From: Deltaproteobacteria bacterium
GTDB taxonomy: Bacteria; Desulfobacterota; Desulfuromonadia; Geobacterales; Pseudopelobacteraceae
Assembly: GCA_021779135.1 (NCBI GenBank)
Contig: JAJYBH010000019.1
Location: 1-36,332 of the forward strand
Direction of reading: 5' to 3'
Length of the DNA: 36,332 nt
Part shown: positions 1-8,012 of the stretch, piece after piece
Numbering within the stretch: position 1 is the first letter of the stretch
Layout: every line of letters starts with the position of its first letter
The notes under the pieces: model-generated
What the model saw: only the letters and a program-made list of their open reading frames with translations
Database searches by the model: none
Told to the model about the DNA's origin: nothing
Made by a program: the position numbers and the translations under genes

Positions 1-249
1 TCTTTTTGCGTTGTAGGAAAAACAAGAGTATTGCCGGAAAAATTTGCCACCGAGTATGAAAGCGCGGTGGCATTCGGTGTTGCATCAGAGGTCTCGGGAA
101 ACGAGCGTTACGGCGCCCTGGTGCTGCTCCTGGAAAAGTATTCGCCTGCGTTTATCGAGGCGGGCAAATCGTATATTGACCAGCAGGATCATGCCACAAA
201 GGTCGTCAAAATCGAAATTGAACATATCAGCGGGAAAGCTCGCAGATAA
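1..249 (+). CDS. Pyridoxamine 5'-phosphate oxidase-like / NimA-type flavoprotein, 3' end only
   Basis: The reading frame is open from base 1, so the gene begins outside the window; about 82 C-terminal residues are visible. The text VGKTRVLPEKF followed by YESAVAFG and an ERYGALVLLLEKYSP segment resembles the second half of the split-barrel flavin-nucleotide-binding family related to NimA and PNPOx. Members are small (about 150-170 residues) FMN or F420 binders; some reduce nitroimidazoles, but most have no known substrate. The visible part ends in a lysine/arginine-rich tail. It converges on the minus-strand methyltransferase gene with 65 bp between the two stops. The family call is from recognition of the C-terminal pattern only; no catalytic residue can be checked. 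Confidence 0.68.
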   Translation, partial: SFCVVGKTRVLPEKFATEYESAVAFGVASEVSGNERYGALVLLLEKYSPAFIEAGKSYIDQQDHATKVVKIEIEHISGKARR

Positions 250-314
250 GTGCTGCAGATGGAATAAACTCCCGACAGGCGAATCGACACGTTACCCCTC
301 CCTCGGCACGATAC

Positions 315-1838
315 TCAATCCACCAGCAGCAGCCCGATATACTGGACAAAGTCATTGCTGTCGCGCAGGGGGGCGAGCGGGATGCCGCAGCTTGCCGCCA
401 GGGCGAAGACATCGCAGCCGCAGGCCTCCAGCGATGGACGGCGCTTTTCCGGGTGGCTGCAGCGCTCCGGCGGGCACTCCTCGCACCAGCAGCAGGGCCC
501 GCCGCTGAAGACCAGCGCCTTTGTGAAGCCGCCCAGAAAGGCCTCCTTCTCCAGCGCCAGCAGTGATTCCTGGAAATCCCCGAGCGGCGGTTGTCCGGCT
601 ACCAGCAGGGCGCGGGAGTAGCATCCCAGCAGCTCCTCAAAACCGGCCTGGTCCATGGCGTGGGGTGGGCAGCTCCAGCGAGTGCCGAACTGGGAGCAGC
701 CGTAATTGCACTTGGCCCGCACCCAGGCTTGGCTGCGGATGTCTGCCGGGTTGAGTTCGACGGCGGCGAAGAAACCATGGGAGAGGGCGTGGGTTTTCAG
801 GCCGAAGAGGGACCCGTTGCCCTGATAAGGCGCATTGCGGCTGGCGACCAGGGCCAGGGAAGAGGAGGGGAGCTCGATGACGGCGGTATGTCCGAAACCG
901 GCATCCTGCAGCAGGGCGGTGGTCTCGGCGGTGGAGTACGTTCGGCCGTTGAAGGTGTTGACCAGCATGTGCAGGTCGTACAGCGCGCCGAAGCTGTTGG
1001 CATCCCGGAAGAAGTCATGCACGATCAGCAGCCCGTCCTGCGCCAGCAGCTCTCCGGCCTGACCCAGCAGAACCGCATTTTCGTCCGGTCCGTAGCAGTG
1101 ACAGAGGTTGGAGAAGAGCAGCAGGTCGGCTCGGGCGCGATACCGCTCGACCAGCCCGGCCAGTTCCTTCCGCTCGAGGATGTTGCAGGGATACAGGGCC
1201 ATGTTTGCCGGAAGGGATTGTGCCGCCAGTACGTTGCAGACATCCGGCAGGTCGCAGGCGACGCCCTGCCACCCGGGATGGCTCGCCAGAAAAGAGCGCA
1301 GATAGGTGCCATCCCCGGCGCCGATGTCGATGATGGTACCCTGTTGCGGGAGCTGGGTGATCGCGACCCACAATTCCCCTGAGCGGACAACGGCGGCCTC
1401 GCCCATGGCCTGCTGGTAGAGCTGCAGCCGCTCCCGGTAGTGCTCCGGGGCCTGCTCGCTGGTCAACGCCCCCTGTCCCTCCCGCAGAACGGTCCCCAAC
1501 TGGTTCCAGTTCTCCATCAGGAGCGGTTCGAACTCCAGCACATGCCGCTGGCTGTCGGCACTGGTCCGGCTGAGATAACTCCGGCTGAAACGCGACAGGT
1601 AGAGTCGCCCGTCGTACTGTTCCAGCAGTCCGACGCCCACCAGCAGATCGATGAAGCGCCGCCCCTCCCCGGGTTGCAGGGAGGTTGCGGCCAGCAACTC
1701 ATCGAGGCTGCGCTCTCCGTCTTCCAGCAGATCAATGATGCCGCTGTTGACAGCCTCCACCATGACCCGGAACATGCGGTAGCCGCCGGTGAGGTCGCAG
1801 AAGGTGCGGTAGGAGTTGTCGGAGGGGAGAATCTTCAT
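315..1838 (-). CDS. BzaC-like O-methyltransferase fused to a DUF2284 Cys-rich metal-binding domain
   Basis: The 507-residue protein has two halves. Residues 20-100 look like the winged-helix dimerisation domain of the acetylserotonin/O-demethylpuromycin O-methyltransferase family. An SAM-binding Rossmann domain follows, with motif I IDIGAGDG at 170-177, then DLPDV and a FSNLCHCYG strand. From about 355 the sequence changes to DUF2284, with CNYGC and SCPP (Cys 377, 381, 390) and a cluster GGPCCWCEECPPERC (Cys 449-460), probably binding a metal or Fe-S cluster. As last gene of a B12-riboswitch operon after bzaF, it is the natural candidate for methylating 5-hydroxybenzimidazole to 5-methoxybenzimidazole, as BzaC does. 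That role is inference. A longer start at 1895 is open, but its extra 19 residues are read from an interspersed repeat, so ATG 1838 (preceded by GGGA) is preferred. Confidence 0.75.
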   Translation of the reverse strand: MKILPSDNSYRTFCDLTGGYRMFRVMVEAVNSGIIDLLEDGERSLDELLAATSLQPGEGRRFIDLLVGVGLLEQYDGRLYLSRFSRSYLSRTSADSQRHVLEFEPLLMENWNQLGTVLREGQGALTSEQAPEHYRERLQLYQQAMGEAAVVRSGELWVAITQLPQQGTIIDIGAGDGTYLRSFLASHPGWQGVACDLPDVCNVLAAQSLPANMALYPCNILERKELAGLVERYRARADLLLFSNLCHCYGPDENAVLLGQAGELLAQDGLLIVHDFFRDANSFGALYDLHMLVNTFNGRTYSTAETTALLQDAGFGHTAVIELPSSSLALVASRNAPYQGNGSLFGLKTHALSHGFFAAVELNPADIRSQAWVRAKCNYGCSQFGTRWSCPPHAMDQAGFEELLGCYSRALLVAGQPPLGDFQESLLALEKEAFLGGFTKALVFSGGPCCWCEECPPERCSHPEKRRPSLEACGCDVFALAASCGIPLAPLRDSNDFVQYIGLLLVD

Positions 1839-1872
1839 GGTTGTCCCGTCATATCTATCAATAAAACCATTT

Positions 1873-1966
1873 GCCACAGAGAACACAGAGTTCACAGAGG
1901 GAAGTCTGAAACTGGCACCTTAAACATCTGACATTTTTCTCTGCGTTCTCTGTGACCTCTGTGGCA
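1873..1966. repeat. Palindromic CACAGAG-type interspersed repeat, copy 1
   Basis: The left arm 1873-1902 begins GCCACAGAGAACACAGAG and the right arm 1938-1966 ends CTCTGTGACCTCTGTGGC, its imperfect reverse complement. The arms enclose about 35 bp and fill the gap between bzaF and the methyltransferase gene. A second copy of the same design lies between cobT and cobS. The form is that of a REP/MITE-like element with no coding capacity of its own. In RNA it could fold into a long imperfect hairpin. Confidence 0.75.
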
Positions 1967-1979
1967 GGCGGAATTTCGT

Positions 1980-3290
1980 TCAGATTTTATCGCCCCTCAA
2001 ATCGCAGGCAAACAGTTTTCCCGCCCCGCGCGAGGCGCAGAAATCGCCGCACATGGTGCAGGTGTCTTCGTCTTCCGGGGTGCGGCTGGCGCGGATGGCG
2101 CGGGCGTCCTCCGGAAAGAGCGCCAGCTCGAACTGCTTTTCCCAGTCCAGGTCGCGACGGGCCTTGGACATCTCCCTGTCGCGCTCGCGTCCCTTTTCCG
2201 GGTACTTGTTCATGTCGCCGATGTAGGCGGCGATCTTGGCCGCCTTGACCCCCATGCGCACGTCTTCCTCGTTAGGCAGGGCCAGGTGCTCGGCCGGGGT
2301 GATGTAGCAGATCAGGTCGGCCCCGAAGCGGCTGGACTGGGCCGCGCCGATGGCGGAGGTGATATGGTCGAAGCCGGGGGCCACATCGGTGGTGATCGGT
2401 CCCAGCATGTAGTAGGGCGCTCCGCCGCTCATCCGCTTCTGCAGCTGGATGTTGCCCTCGATCTCGTCCAGCGGCACGTGTCCCGGTCCTTCCACCAGCA
2501 TCTGGCAGCCCATGTCGCGGCCGATCTCGGCCAGCTCGCAGTTGAAGATCAGCTCCTGGATCTGGGCCCGGTCCGATGAATCATGGATCGCCCCGGCCCT
2601 GAGGCCGTTGCCCAGCGAGAGCACGGTGTCGTATTTTTTGAGGATCGCGGCTACGCGGTCGAATTTCTCATAGAGCGGGTTTTCGCGCTTGTTGGCGATC
2701 ATCCAGGCCACCATCGAGACCCCGCCCTTGCTCACCAGGCCCCCGTAGCGGTAGCCCTGCTTGCGCAGGCGTTCGATAGTGCAGAGGTTGATGCCGCAGT
2801 GCACTGCCATGAAGGCCATGCCGTCGGCGCACTGCTGCTCGATCAGGTCGAAGAGCATCTCTTCATCCAGTTTGTTGGGATCGCCGTATTTGCGGGCCGC
2901 CTCGCAAAAGGCCTGGTAGAGCGGCACATTGCCGACTGGCAGATCCACGCTCGCGATCACCTCGCGCCGCACCCGGTCCAGGTCGCCCCCCACGGAGAGT
3001 TCCATCAGGGTGTCGGCCCCCGCTTCCTGGGCTGCCAGCGCTTTCCTGACCTCGGCGGCATAATCGACGATGTCCGAGGAGGTGCCGATGGAGGCGTTGA
3101 CCTTGGTGGAAAGTCCCTTGCCGATCCCGGCGATGCGGGCCGGTTTGCGGTTATGGTTCCAGGGGATGACGATCTTCCCTTCGGCCACCATGCGGCGGAT
3201 GTACTCGACCTCGAGTTTTTCGTTAACGGCGACGGTCTGCATCTGGGGGGTGATGATGCCCTGGCGGGCGGATTCAATCTGGGTCAGCAT
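1980..3290 (-). CDS. bzaF: ThiC-family radical SAM enzyme, probably 5-hydroxybenzimidazole synthase
   Basis: The 436-residue protein has ThiC-family architecture and the C-terminal cluster motif CTMCGDFC (Cys 411, 414, 418). This motif binds the [4Fe-4S] cluster that cleaves SAM. ThiC turns aminoimidazole ribotide (AIR) into the thiamin pyrimidine; the paralogue BzaF turns AIR into 5-hydroxybenzimidazole, the anaerobic precursor of the cobamide lower ligand. Sequence alone does not separate the two here. Context does: the gene sits in a B12-riboswitch operon with cobU, cobT, cobS and a BzaC-like methyltransferase, and no TPP riboswitch precedes it. Its length also fits short ThiC/BzaF proteins rather than the roughly 600-residue ThiC. 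ATG 3290 has a good AGGAG; an upstream ATG at 3368 would translate repeat DNA. Plain thiC remains the alternative. Confidence 0.8.
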   Translation of the reverse strand: MLTQIESARQGIITPQMQTVAVNEKLEVEYIRRMVAEGKIVIPWNHNRKPARIAGIGKGLSTKVNASIGTSSDIVDYAAEVRKALAAQEAGADTLMELSVGGDLDRVRREVIASVDLPVGNVPLYQAFCEAARKYGDPNKLDEEMLFDLIEQQCADGMAFMAVHCGINLCTIERLRKQGYRYGGLVSKGGVSMVAWMIANKRENPLYEKFDRVAAILKKYDTVLSLGNGLRAGAIHDSSDRAQIQELIFNCELAEIGRDMGCQMLVEGPGHVPLDEIEGNIQLQKRMSGGAPYYMLGPITTDVAPGFDHITSAIGAAQSSRFGADLICYITPAEHLALPNEEDVRMGVKAAKIAAYIGDMNKYPEKGRERDREMSKARRDLDWEKQFELALFPEDARAIRASRTPEDEDTCTMCGDFCASRGAGKLFACDLRGDKI

Positions 3291-3310
3291 GTGTTCTCCT
3301 TGTATGTTTA

Positions 3311-3406
3311 GCTTCCCCCTTTGCAAAGGGGGATTGAGGGGGATTTGCCTTTGAAGTTTCAGAAGCAAATCCCCCCTAGCCCCCCTTTTTCAAAGGGGGG
3401 AATTGA
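3311..3406. repeat. Palindromic CCCCCTTT/AAAGGGGG interspersed repeat
   Basis: The element is a nested palindrome. The left arm holds CCCCCTTTGCAAAGGGGG (3315-3332) and runs to GGGGGATTTGC; the right arm from 3364 reads GCAAATCCCCCC and holds CCCCCCTTTTTCAAAGGGGGG (about 3380-3400). The two arms are reverse complements apart from small differences. It fills the pabBC-bzaF gap and supplies the pabBC stop codon at 3390-3392, so it either inserted at the gene end or replaced the original terminus. It could act as a strong hairpin or partial terminator inside the operon. Confidence 0.75.
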
Positions 3407-5165
3407 GTATGCATTCCCGCCAGCCGCGCACCGAGTTGACCAGCCAGATCGTGTCGGCGGCCTGCAGGTCTGCCAGCCTCAGCACCGCCTCGCGCATCGC
3501 GCCGACCTCCAGCAGTTCCTCCCGCAGCACCCCCGGCAGCAGGCCGCACTCCAGCGCCGGTGTCAGCAGCTCACCCTTCAGCGAGATGACGATCGTGTTG
3601 TAGCTCCCCTCGGTAAGCTCACCCCGCTCATTCAGGAAGATGCAATCGTAACAGCCGGGGTGCGCCCGCAACTGTTCATCATAGAGCGCACGGCGGCTCG
3701 TCTTGTGGTACAGGAACGGGTCGGACGAATCAACCCGTTGCAGTGCGATCATGATCTTTGCGGCGTGTACGGCACGGTCCGTGGCGATGAGCGGCTGGGA
3801 AGCAATAGTTATGTTCCCGTCGGGTTCCAGCAGGACGCGTACTTTATGTACTCCGGTTAGACTGTGTCTAAACTCCCCAAGCCGATGGCGCAGGGCATCG
3901 CCATCAAACCTGAATCCAAAGTAGTCAGCCGAGCCGGACAGGCGCTGCAGATGCCGCTCCAAAAGCAGATAGCCTTGAGCGTCGAAGCGCAGCGACTCGA
4001 TCAGGCTGAACGCTTCACAGTCTCTGGTCAGAAAGGCGCTCTTGTCGAGACACTCGCGAAGCTCGGCGGCTGCGTCAGAATCCCAGATGATGCCGCTGCC
4101 GATGCCGATTTCGCCCTCTCCCGTCATCGTATCCATTACGACCGTGCGGATGGCCACGCTGAAGACAGCGTCCCGGCCGGGCGAGACATAACCGATGGCG
4201 CCGCAGTAGACCCCGCGCGGCTGCCCTTCCAGTTCCCGGATGATCTGCATGGTGCGCCGCTTGGGTGCCCCGGTGACAGAACCGCAGGGAAACAGCGCCC
4301 GGAAGATGTCGCACAGACCGGCCTCCGGCCTGATCCGCGCGGTGACCGTGGAGGTCATCTGGTGCACGGTCGGGTAGGTTTCGATATCAAAGAGCGCTGG
4401 CACCGCCACGCTGCCGGTTTCGGCTATGCGGGCCAGATCGTTGCGCACCAGATCGACGATCATCAGGTTCTCGGCCCGATCCTTGGTGCTGGCGGCCAGC
4501 AGCTCGCGCTGTCGTAGATCATCATCGGCGCGCGGTCTGCGCGGGGCGGTACCCTTCATCGGCCTCATCGTCAAGCGCTCTCCATTCAGAGCGAAAAACA
4601 GCTCCGGCGAGGCCGAGAGGATACGGTGCGTGCCGATGTCGAGCCAGGCGCAGAAGGGAGCCTGCTGGTTGCGGCACATCCTGCGGTAGAGCACAAAGGG
4701 GTCGCCGCTGATGCGGAAGCGCTGGCGGAGCGTGTAGTTGACCTGATAGGTCTCGCCGCGGGCGATGGCCTGGCGGATGTCGCCCACTGCGCCGATATAG
4801 TCCCTGGCGCTGATGGTCGGTTCTGGCGCTGAGACCTGGCAGTCGCCGGATGTGGCAGCGTTTGTCTCTCTGCTACAGTCAATTCGTTCGGCAAATACGG
4901 CGAACCAGACCAGCGGCAGTTCAGTTTTCCCGTTTACGGGCAGATCGGGGTTCAGTCCCGAGGCGGCTTCGTAGGAGATGAAACCGGCGGCGTGCCTGCC
5001 CCGTGCGACGGCCTGCTCTACCTTTGCCAGGGCAGCGGAAACTTGATTGGGTTCATCCGCCCGGATGATTGCCTCGCATTTGCTGAAACGGTAGGAGCTG
5101 GAGTTTGCCCCGCCGGCGAAGGATTCCAGCAATATGTCCGTCTGGTCCGGGTACGGGCTGCTCAC
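3390..5165 (-). CDS. pabBC: Fused aminodeoxychorismate synthase component I / aminodeoxychorismate lyase (PabB-PabC)
   Basis: The 591-residue protein joins the last steps of p-aminobenzoate synthesis for folate. PabB aminates chorismate and PabC removes pyruvate. The N-terminal part carries chorismate-binding motifs SASPELF (184-190), PMKGTAPRR (about 202-210) and PCGSVTGAPKRR (293-304). From about residue 383 a class-IV aminotransferase-like PabC domain starts, with YHKTSRRALYDE providing the likely PLP lysine. The PabA glutaminase subunit is not in the window. Translation starts at GTG 5163-5165, overlapping the cobS stop by four bases (GTGA), which suggests translational coupling. The last residues (about NSPL) and the stop are encoded by the neighbouring repeat, so the native C-terminus may have been altered. 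There is no obvious direct role in cobamide synthesis. Confidence 0.9.
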   Translation of the reverse strand: MSSPYPDQTDILLESFAGGANSSSYRFSKCEAIIRADEPNQVSAALAKVEQAVARGRHAAGFISYEAASGLNPDLPVNGKTELPLVWFAVFAERIDCSRETNAATSGDCQVSAPEPTISARDYIGAVGDIRQAIARGETYQVNYTLRQRFRISGDPFVLYRRMCRNQQAPFCAWLDIGTHRILSASPELFFALNGERLTMRPMKGTAPRRPRADDDLRQRELLAASTKDRAENLMIVDLVRNDLARIAETGSVAVPALFDIETYPTVHQMTSTVTARIRPEAGLCDIFRALFPCGSVTGAPKRRTMQIIRELEGQPRGVYCGAIGYVSPGRDAVFSVAIRTVVMDTMTGEGEIGIGSGIIWDSDAAAELRECLDKSAFLTRDCEAFSLIESLRFDAQGYLLLERHLQRLSGSADYFGFRFDGDALRHRLGEFRHSLTGVHKVRVLLEPDGNITIASQPLIATDRAVHAAKIMIALQRVDSSDPFLYHKTSRRALYDEQLRAHPGCYDCIFLNERGELTEGSYNTIVISLKGELLTPALECGLLPGVLREELLEVGAMREAVLRLADLQAADTIWLVNSVRGWRECILNSPL

Positions 5166-5902
5166 GGCTGATATCCCGCCGAAAATGCTATCAAGGCGAC
5201 TATTTCAGCGATTTCGCTGATGCAGCCGACGATATCGCCGGTCAGGCCGCCCAGGCGCTGCTGGAAGTAGCCCTTGATGATCAGGGTGACGGCAAAGACG
5301 GCGGTCAGGGCGATCATGCCCTTGAACGGCAGTAGTGCCAGGCAGGCGGCAACGGTGATGCAGAGCGCCATGAACAGATGTCTGGTGGCCATGCCCTGAA
5401 TGATGGTTGCTCCGAGGCCGTCCTGACGGGCATGCTGCGCCCCGCCCAAGGCCAGTACCTGGGCGAAGCGCCCCAGGGTCGGAAAGAGCAGCAGCGCCTG
5501 CCAGGTGATTCCGGACGGAACCACCAGCAGGGCCTGCCATTTCAGCAGCAGACCCAGCGCAAGGCCGGCTGCGCCCACTGCCCCGACATGGGAGTCCTTC
5601 ATAATTGCCAGGAAACGCTCCCGCGATCCCCGAGCCGCCAGGCCGTCACAGACATCGGCCAGACCGTCCAGATGCAGGGCACCGGTGACCGTAGCCAGGG
5701 CAGTGACCAGCAGGGCCGCGGTCAGTGAACGGTTCAGCCAGGGTGCGATCAGCCAGTTCAGGCCGAACAGCAGGCCGCCGATCGTCAGTCCGACCAACGG
5801 AAACCAGGCCGTGGCCCGCCCCAGATCCTCTTTCTGACAGCGGGTGTCAAAGGGGAGCGGGATGATGGTCAGGAACTGCATGGCGATCAGGTAGAGGCGC
5901 AT
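5162..5902 (-). CDS. cobS: Adenosylcobinamide-GDP ribazoletransferase (cobalamin 5'-phosphate synthase)
   Basis: This 246-residue polytopic inner-membrane protein joins adenosylcobinamide-GDP to alpha-ribazole (phosphate), the last assembly step of the cobamide. Recognisable family features are FPLVGLTIGGLLFGL near the N-terminus, the acidic ALHLDGLADVCDGL motif thought to bind the magnesium-diphosphate substrate, and KDSHVGAVGA after it. Several hydrophobic helices follow, and the length matches the usual 245-260. ATG 5902 begins MRLYLIAMQFLTIIPLP, the typical family start; the in-frame start at 5965 would add 21 residues translated from a CACAGAG repeat. The gene is separated from cobT by a repeat-filled gap and overlaps pabBC by 4 bp. 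Confidence 0.93.
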   Translation of the reverse strand: MRLYLIAMQFLTIIPLPFDTRCQKEDLGRATAWFPLVGLTIGGLLFGLNWLIAPWLNRSLTAALLVTALATVTGALHLDGLADVCDGLAARGSRERFLAIMKDSHVGAVGAAGLALGLLLKWQALLVVPSGITWQALLLFPTLGRFAQVLALGGAQHARQDGLGATIIQGMATRHLFMALCITVAACLALLPFKGMIALTAVFAVTLIIKGYFQQRLGGLTGDIVGCISEIAEIVALIAFSAGYQP

Positions 5903-5915
5903 AAAATCTTTCTTT

Positions 5916-6093
5916 GCCACAGAGGGCACAGAGAACACAGAGTAAACCGAAAATCTGATTGTCAAGATGGTGCGGATAAATCCAATTGAGTAAAGTGTTA
6001 GAGCTGATTTGATGTTGTTAGAATCGAGAATTCTTATGGTGAATCTATTAATGCTCCAGAGGTTTTCTCAGTGACCTCTGTGTCCTCTGTGGC
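5916..6093. repeat. Palindromic CACAGAG-type interspersed repeat, copy 2
   Basis: The left arm GCCACAGAGGGCACAGAG begins at 5916, and the right arm ending CTCTGTGTCCTCTGTGGC at 6093 is its reverse complement with few changes. The interior of about 120 bp is AT-richer and shows no gene. It fills most of the 203-bp gap between cobT and cobS. Arm sequence and orientation match copy 1 at 1873-1966, while the interiors differ in length and sequence, as expected for arms conserved by mobility or by structure. Confidence 0.75.
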
Positions 6094-6105
6094 AATAGCC
6101 GTTTG

Positions 6106-7155
6106 TCAATGTGACACCCCGGCCTGTTCGAAGGTGGTCATTTCCTTCAGCACCTTAACCCCGGCTTCGATGAGTCCCATGGCCAGGGCTGCGCCGGTGC
6201 CTTCTCCCAGTCTGAAATCCAGATCCAGGATCGGGCGGACGTCGATGCGCTCCAGCATGAAGCTGTGGCCGATCTCCACCGACTGGTGGGCGGCGAAGAT
6301 ATAATCGCGCACATTGGGATGCAGTTCCGAGGCGATCAGTGCCCCGGCGGTGGAGATGAAGCCATCGATGACCACCGGAATCGAGTTGGCGGCGCAGCCC
6401 AGCACCAGTCCGGCGATGGCGGCGATCTCCAGTCCGCCCACCTTGGCCAGCACGTCCAGCGGGTCGGTCCCGTCCGGCTTGTTCAGGGCCAATCCCTGCT
6501 CAATGACCTGGATCTTGTGCTCCAGGGCCTGGTCGTTGATGCCGGTGCCGCGATGGGTCAGATCACGGACGGACAGTCCTGATATAGCGGCGATGATGGC
6601 CGATGAGGGGGAGGTGTTGCCAATGCCCATCTCGCCGGTGCCGATCAGGCCAACTCCCTCGGCTTTGCACCGGTCGGCCAGTTCGACGCCGACCTGCAGG
6701 GCGGCCAGGGCCTCGTCACGGGTCATGGCCGGCCCTTTGGCGAAGTTCCGCGTGCCGCGCGAAATCTTGCGGTGGATCATGCCTTCGGTATTCCCGAAGT
6801 CATAATCAACGCCGACATCCACCACCCGTACCTCGGCCCCGACATGGCGGGCCAGTACGTTGACACCGGCGCCGCCGGCCAGGAAGTTGAAGACCATCTG
6901 GGAGGTGACTTCCTTGGGGTAGAGCGATACACCCTCTTCAACAATGCCATGGTCGCCGGCAAAGGTGTAGATGACCTTCTTGCCCAGGTCCGGTTCAAGC
7001 GAGCCGCTGATGGCGACAATGCGGCGGGCAAACTCCTCCAGCCGTCCCAGCGAGCCGGGTGGTTTGGTCTTGTTGTCCAGCCTGGTCTGGGCCTGTTCCA
7101 GCAGTTCCGAGTTTATTGGCTTGATGCGGGCCAGGGTGGATTGGATGATGTCCAT
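6106..7155 (-). CDS. cobT: Nicotinate-nucleotide:benzimidazole phosphoribosyltransferase
   Basis: The 349-residue enzyme transfers ribose phosphate from nicotinate mononucleotide to the lower-ligand base, giving the alpha-ribazole-type nucleotide used by CobS. The family landmarks are present: [11 protein letters not shown] (31-41), [25 protein letters not shown], and near the C-terminus the [10 protein letters not shown] segment carrying the catalytic glutamate. Length is typical. ATG 7155 has AAGGAG a few bases upstream and lies 10 bp after the cobU stop. With bzaF in the same operon, its likely in vivo substrate is 5-hydroxy- or 5-methoxybenzimidazole rather than only 5,6-dimethylbenzimidazole; that is inferred from context. 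Confidence 0.95.
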   Translation of the reverse strand: MDIIQSTLARIKPINSELLEQAQTRLDNKTKPPGSLGRLEEFARRIVAISGSLEPDLGKKVIYTFAGDHGIVEEGVSLYPKEVTSQMVFNFLAGGAGVNVLARHVGAEVRVVDVGVDYDFGNTEGMIHRKISRGTRNFAKGPAMTRDEALAALQVGVELADRCKAEGVGLIGTGEMGIGNTSPSSAIIAAISGLSVRDLTHRGTGINDQALEHKIQVIEQGLALNKPDGTDPLDVLAKVGGLEIAAIAGLVLGCAANSIPVVIDGFISTAGALIASELHPNVRDYIFAAHQSVEIGHSFMLERIDVRPILDLDFRLGEGTGAALAMGLIEAGVKVLKEMTTFEQAGVSH

Positions 7156-7165
7156 GTCAGGCTCC

Positions 7166-7699
7166 TTACTTCAGTTTAAGCGGTATCCCGCTTGCCACCA
7201 GCCAGGCCTCCGAGGCGGCTGCAGAGATGATCTGGTTGGCCTGTCCGGCGATGTCGCGGAACATTCGCGCAAGTCTGTTCTCCGGCACGATGCCCATGCC
7301 GACCTCATTGGAAACAATGATGACCGGGGTTTTCATGCCGCGAAGAGTTTCCGCCAGATTACGCACATCCTCCAAAATCCGCTCCTCTGTCTTTGCGCCG
7401 AGATATTCGTGGAGCATGAGCAGGTTCGACAGCCAGAGCGTCAGACAATCGATGAGGACCGCATTGCATGTCCCATCATGGTTTGCCAGTGTCTCTGCCA
7501 GTTGCAGTGGCTCCTCGATCGTCAGCCAGGCATCCCCGCGGCGTTGTTGATGTTTCAAGATGCGCTGGCCCATCTCGTCATCCAGTATCTGTGCTGTTGC
7601 CAGGTAACAGAGCGGAGCACCAAATTTGTGTGCCGTCTGCTCAGCAAACCTGCTCTTGCCGCTACGGGCGCCGCCGGTGATAAATATCGTACGGGACAT
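7166..7699 (-). CDS. cobU: Bifunctional adenosylcobinamide kinase / adenosylcobinamide-phosphate guanylyltransferase
   Basis: The 177-residue enzyme phosphorylates adenosylcobinamide and then adds GMP, making the adenosylcobinamide-GDP used by CobS. The N-terminal P-loop GGARSGKS (9-16) is intact, and the C-terminal [21 protein letters not shown] segment is the family signature. Length matches CobU/CobP (about 175-180). It is the first gene of the operon, following the B12 riboswitch and its terminator, and is preceded by GGAGAG. Repression by adenosylcobalamin is therefore expected. Confidence 0.95.
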   Translation of the reverse strand: MSRTIFITGGARSGKSRFAEQTAHKFGAPLCYLATAQILDDEMGQRILKHQQRRGDAWLTIEEPLQLAETLANHDGTCNAVLIDCLTLWLSNLLMLHEYLGAKTEERILEDVRNLAETLRGMKTPVIIVSNEVGMGIVPENRLARMFRDIAGQANQIISAAASEAWLVASGIPLKLK

Positions 7700-7730
7700 A
7701 CGGTCTCTCCACGGTTGTTATGCAGAAATT

Positions 7731-7762
7731 AAAAAGCCCCTGTCCTGATCGGAAGGGGCTCG
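7731..7762 (-). terminator. Riboswitch-linked intrinsic terminator upstream of cobU
   Basis: On the minus strand the stem AGCCCC (complement of 7755-7760) pairs with GGGGCT (complement of 7735-7740) across a 14-nt loop and is followed directly by a run of T (7731-7735). It lies between the aptamer and the cobU ribosome-binding site. It is therefore the likely expression platform: ligand-bound aptamer, terminator formed, operon off. Confidence 0.75.
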
Positions 7763-7827
7763 AAATCGTGGGTGTTGGATGCACTCCGGTTCCGGCCCCT
7801 CGTTCCACGGAGGTCCCAAAACAGCAT

Positions 7828-8005
7828 CGGCATGGCAGGTTTCCTGGCTCGGGTATCGACCCTTCTTCGCGCCTTCCCGGGTAACCCCAGTGGCATGCTG
7901 CGAAGTCGGTACTCCCTTACAGTTGCGGGACAGCGAGGGATTTGCACCCTCTTCCCTTTTAACCGCACTCGCTACGAGTACGGCACCAGACCGGTAATAA
8001 CAGAT
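7828..8005 (-). promoter_or_regulatory. Cobalamin (B12) riboswitch aptamer
   Basis: Reading the minus strand, the segment contains GGTGCAAATCCCTCGC followed by a GTCCCGCAACTGTA core, a GCCACTGGGG stretch and finally the B12 box GCCAGGAAACCTGCC (complement of about 7832-7846). These are the conserved parts of the cobalamin riboswitch in the right order and spacing. The 5' end is placed by the predicted transcription start near 8005; the 3' boundary is approximate. It controls cobU-cobT-cobS-pabBC-bzaF and the methyltransferase gene. Confidence 0.92.
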
Positions 8006-8012
8006 TTCTTGC

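Noticed and set aside
1980-3290. Calling the ThiC-family gene thiC for thiamin synthesis
   Set aside because: No TPP riboswitch or thi neighbours; it lies in a B12-riboswitch operon with cobU, cobT and cobS, so bzaF is the better reading. The alternative is kept open in the entry.
591-3311. Long plus-strand open frames opposite the methyltransferase and bzaF genes
   Set aside because: They mirror GC-rich codons of the minus-strand genes, which have clear domains, starts and operon context.
3864-4517. Plus-strand open frame opposite pabBC
   Set aside because: It is an antisense shadow with no domain or start signal.
1873-6093. CACAGAG repeats as a CRISPR or direct-repeat array
   Set aside because: The units form two inverted pairs 4 kb apart, without regular spacers.
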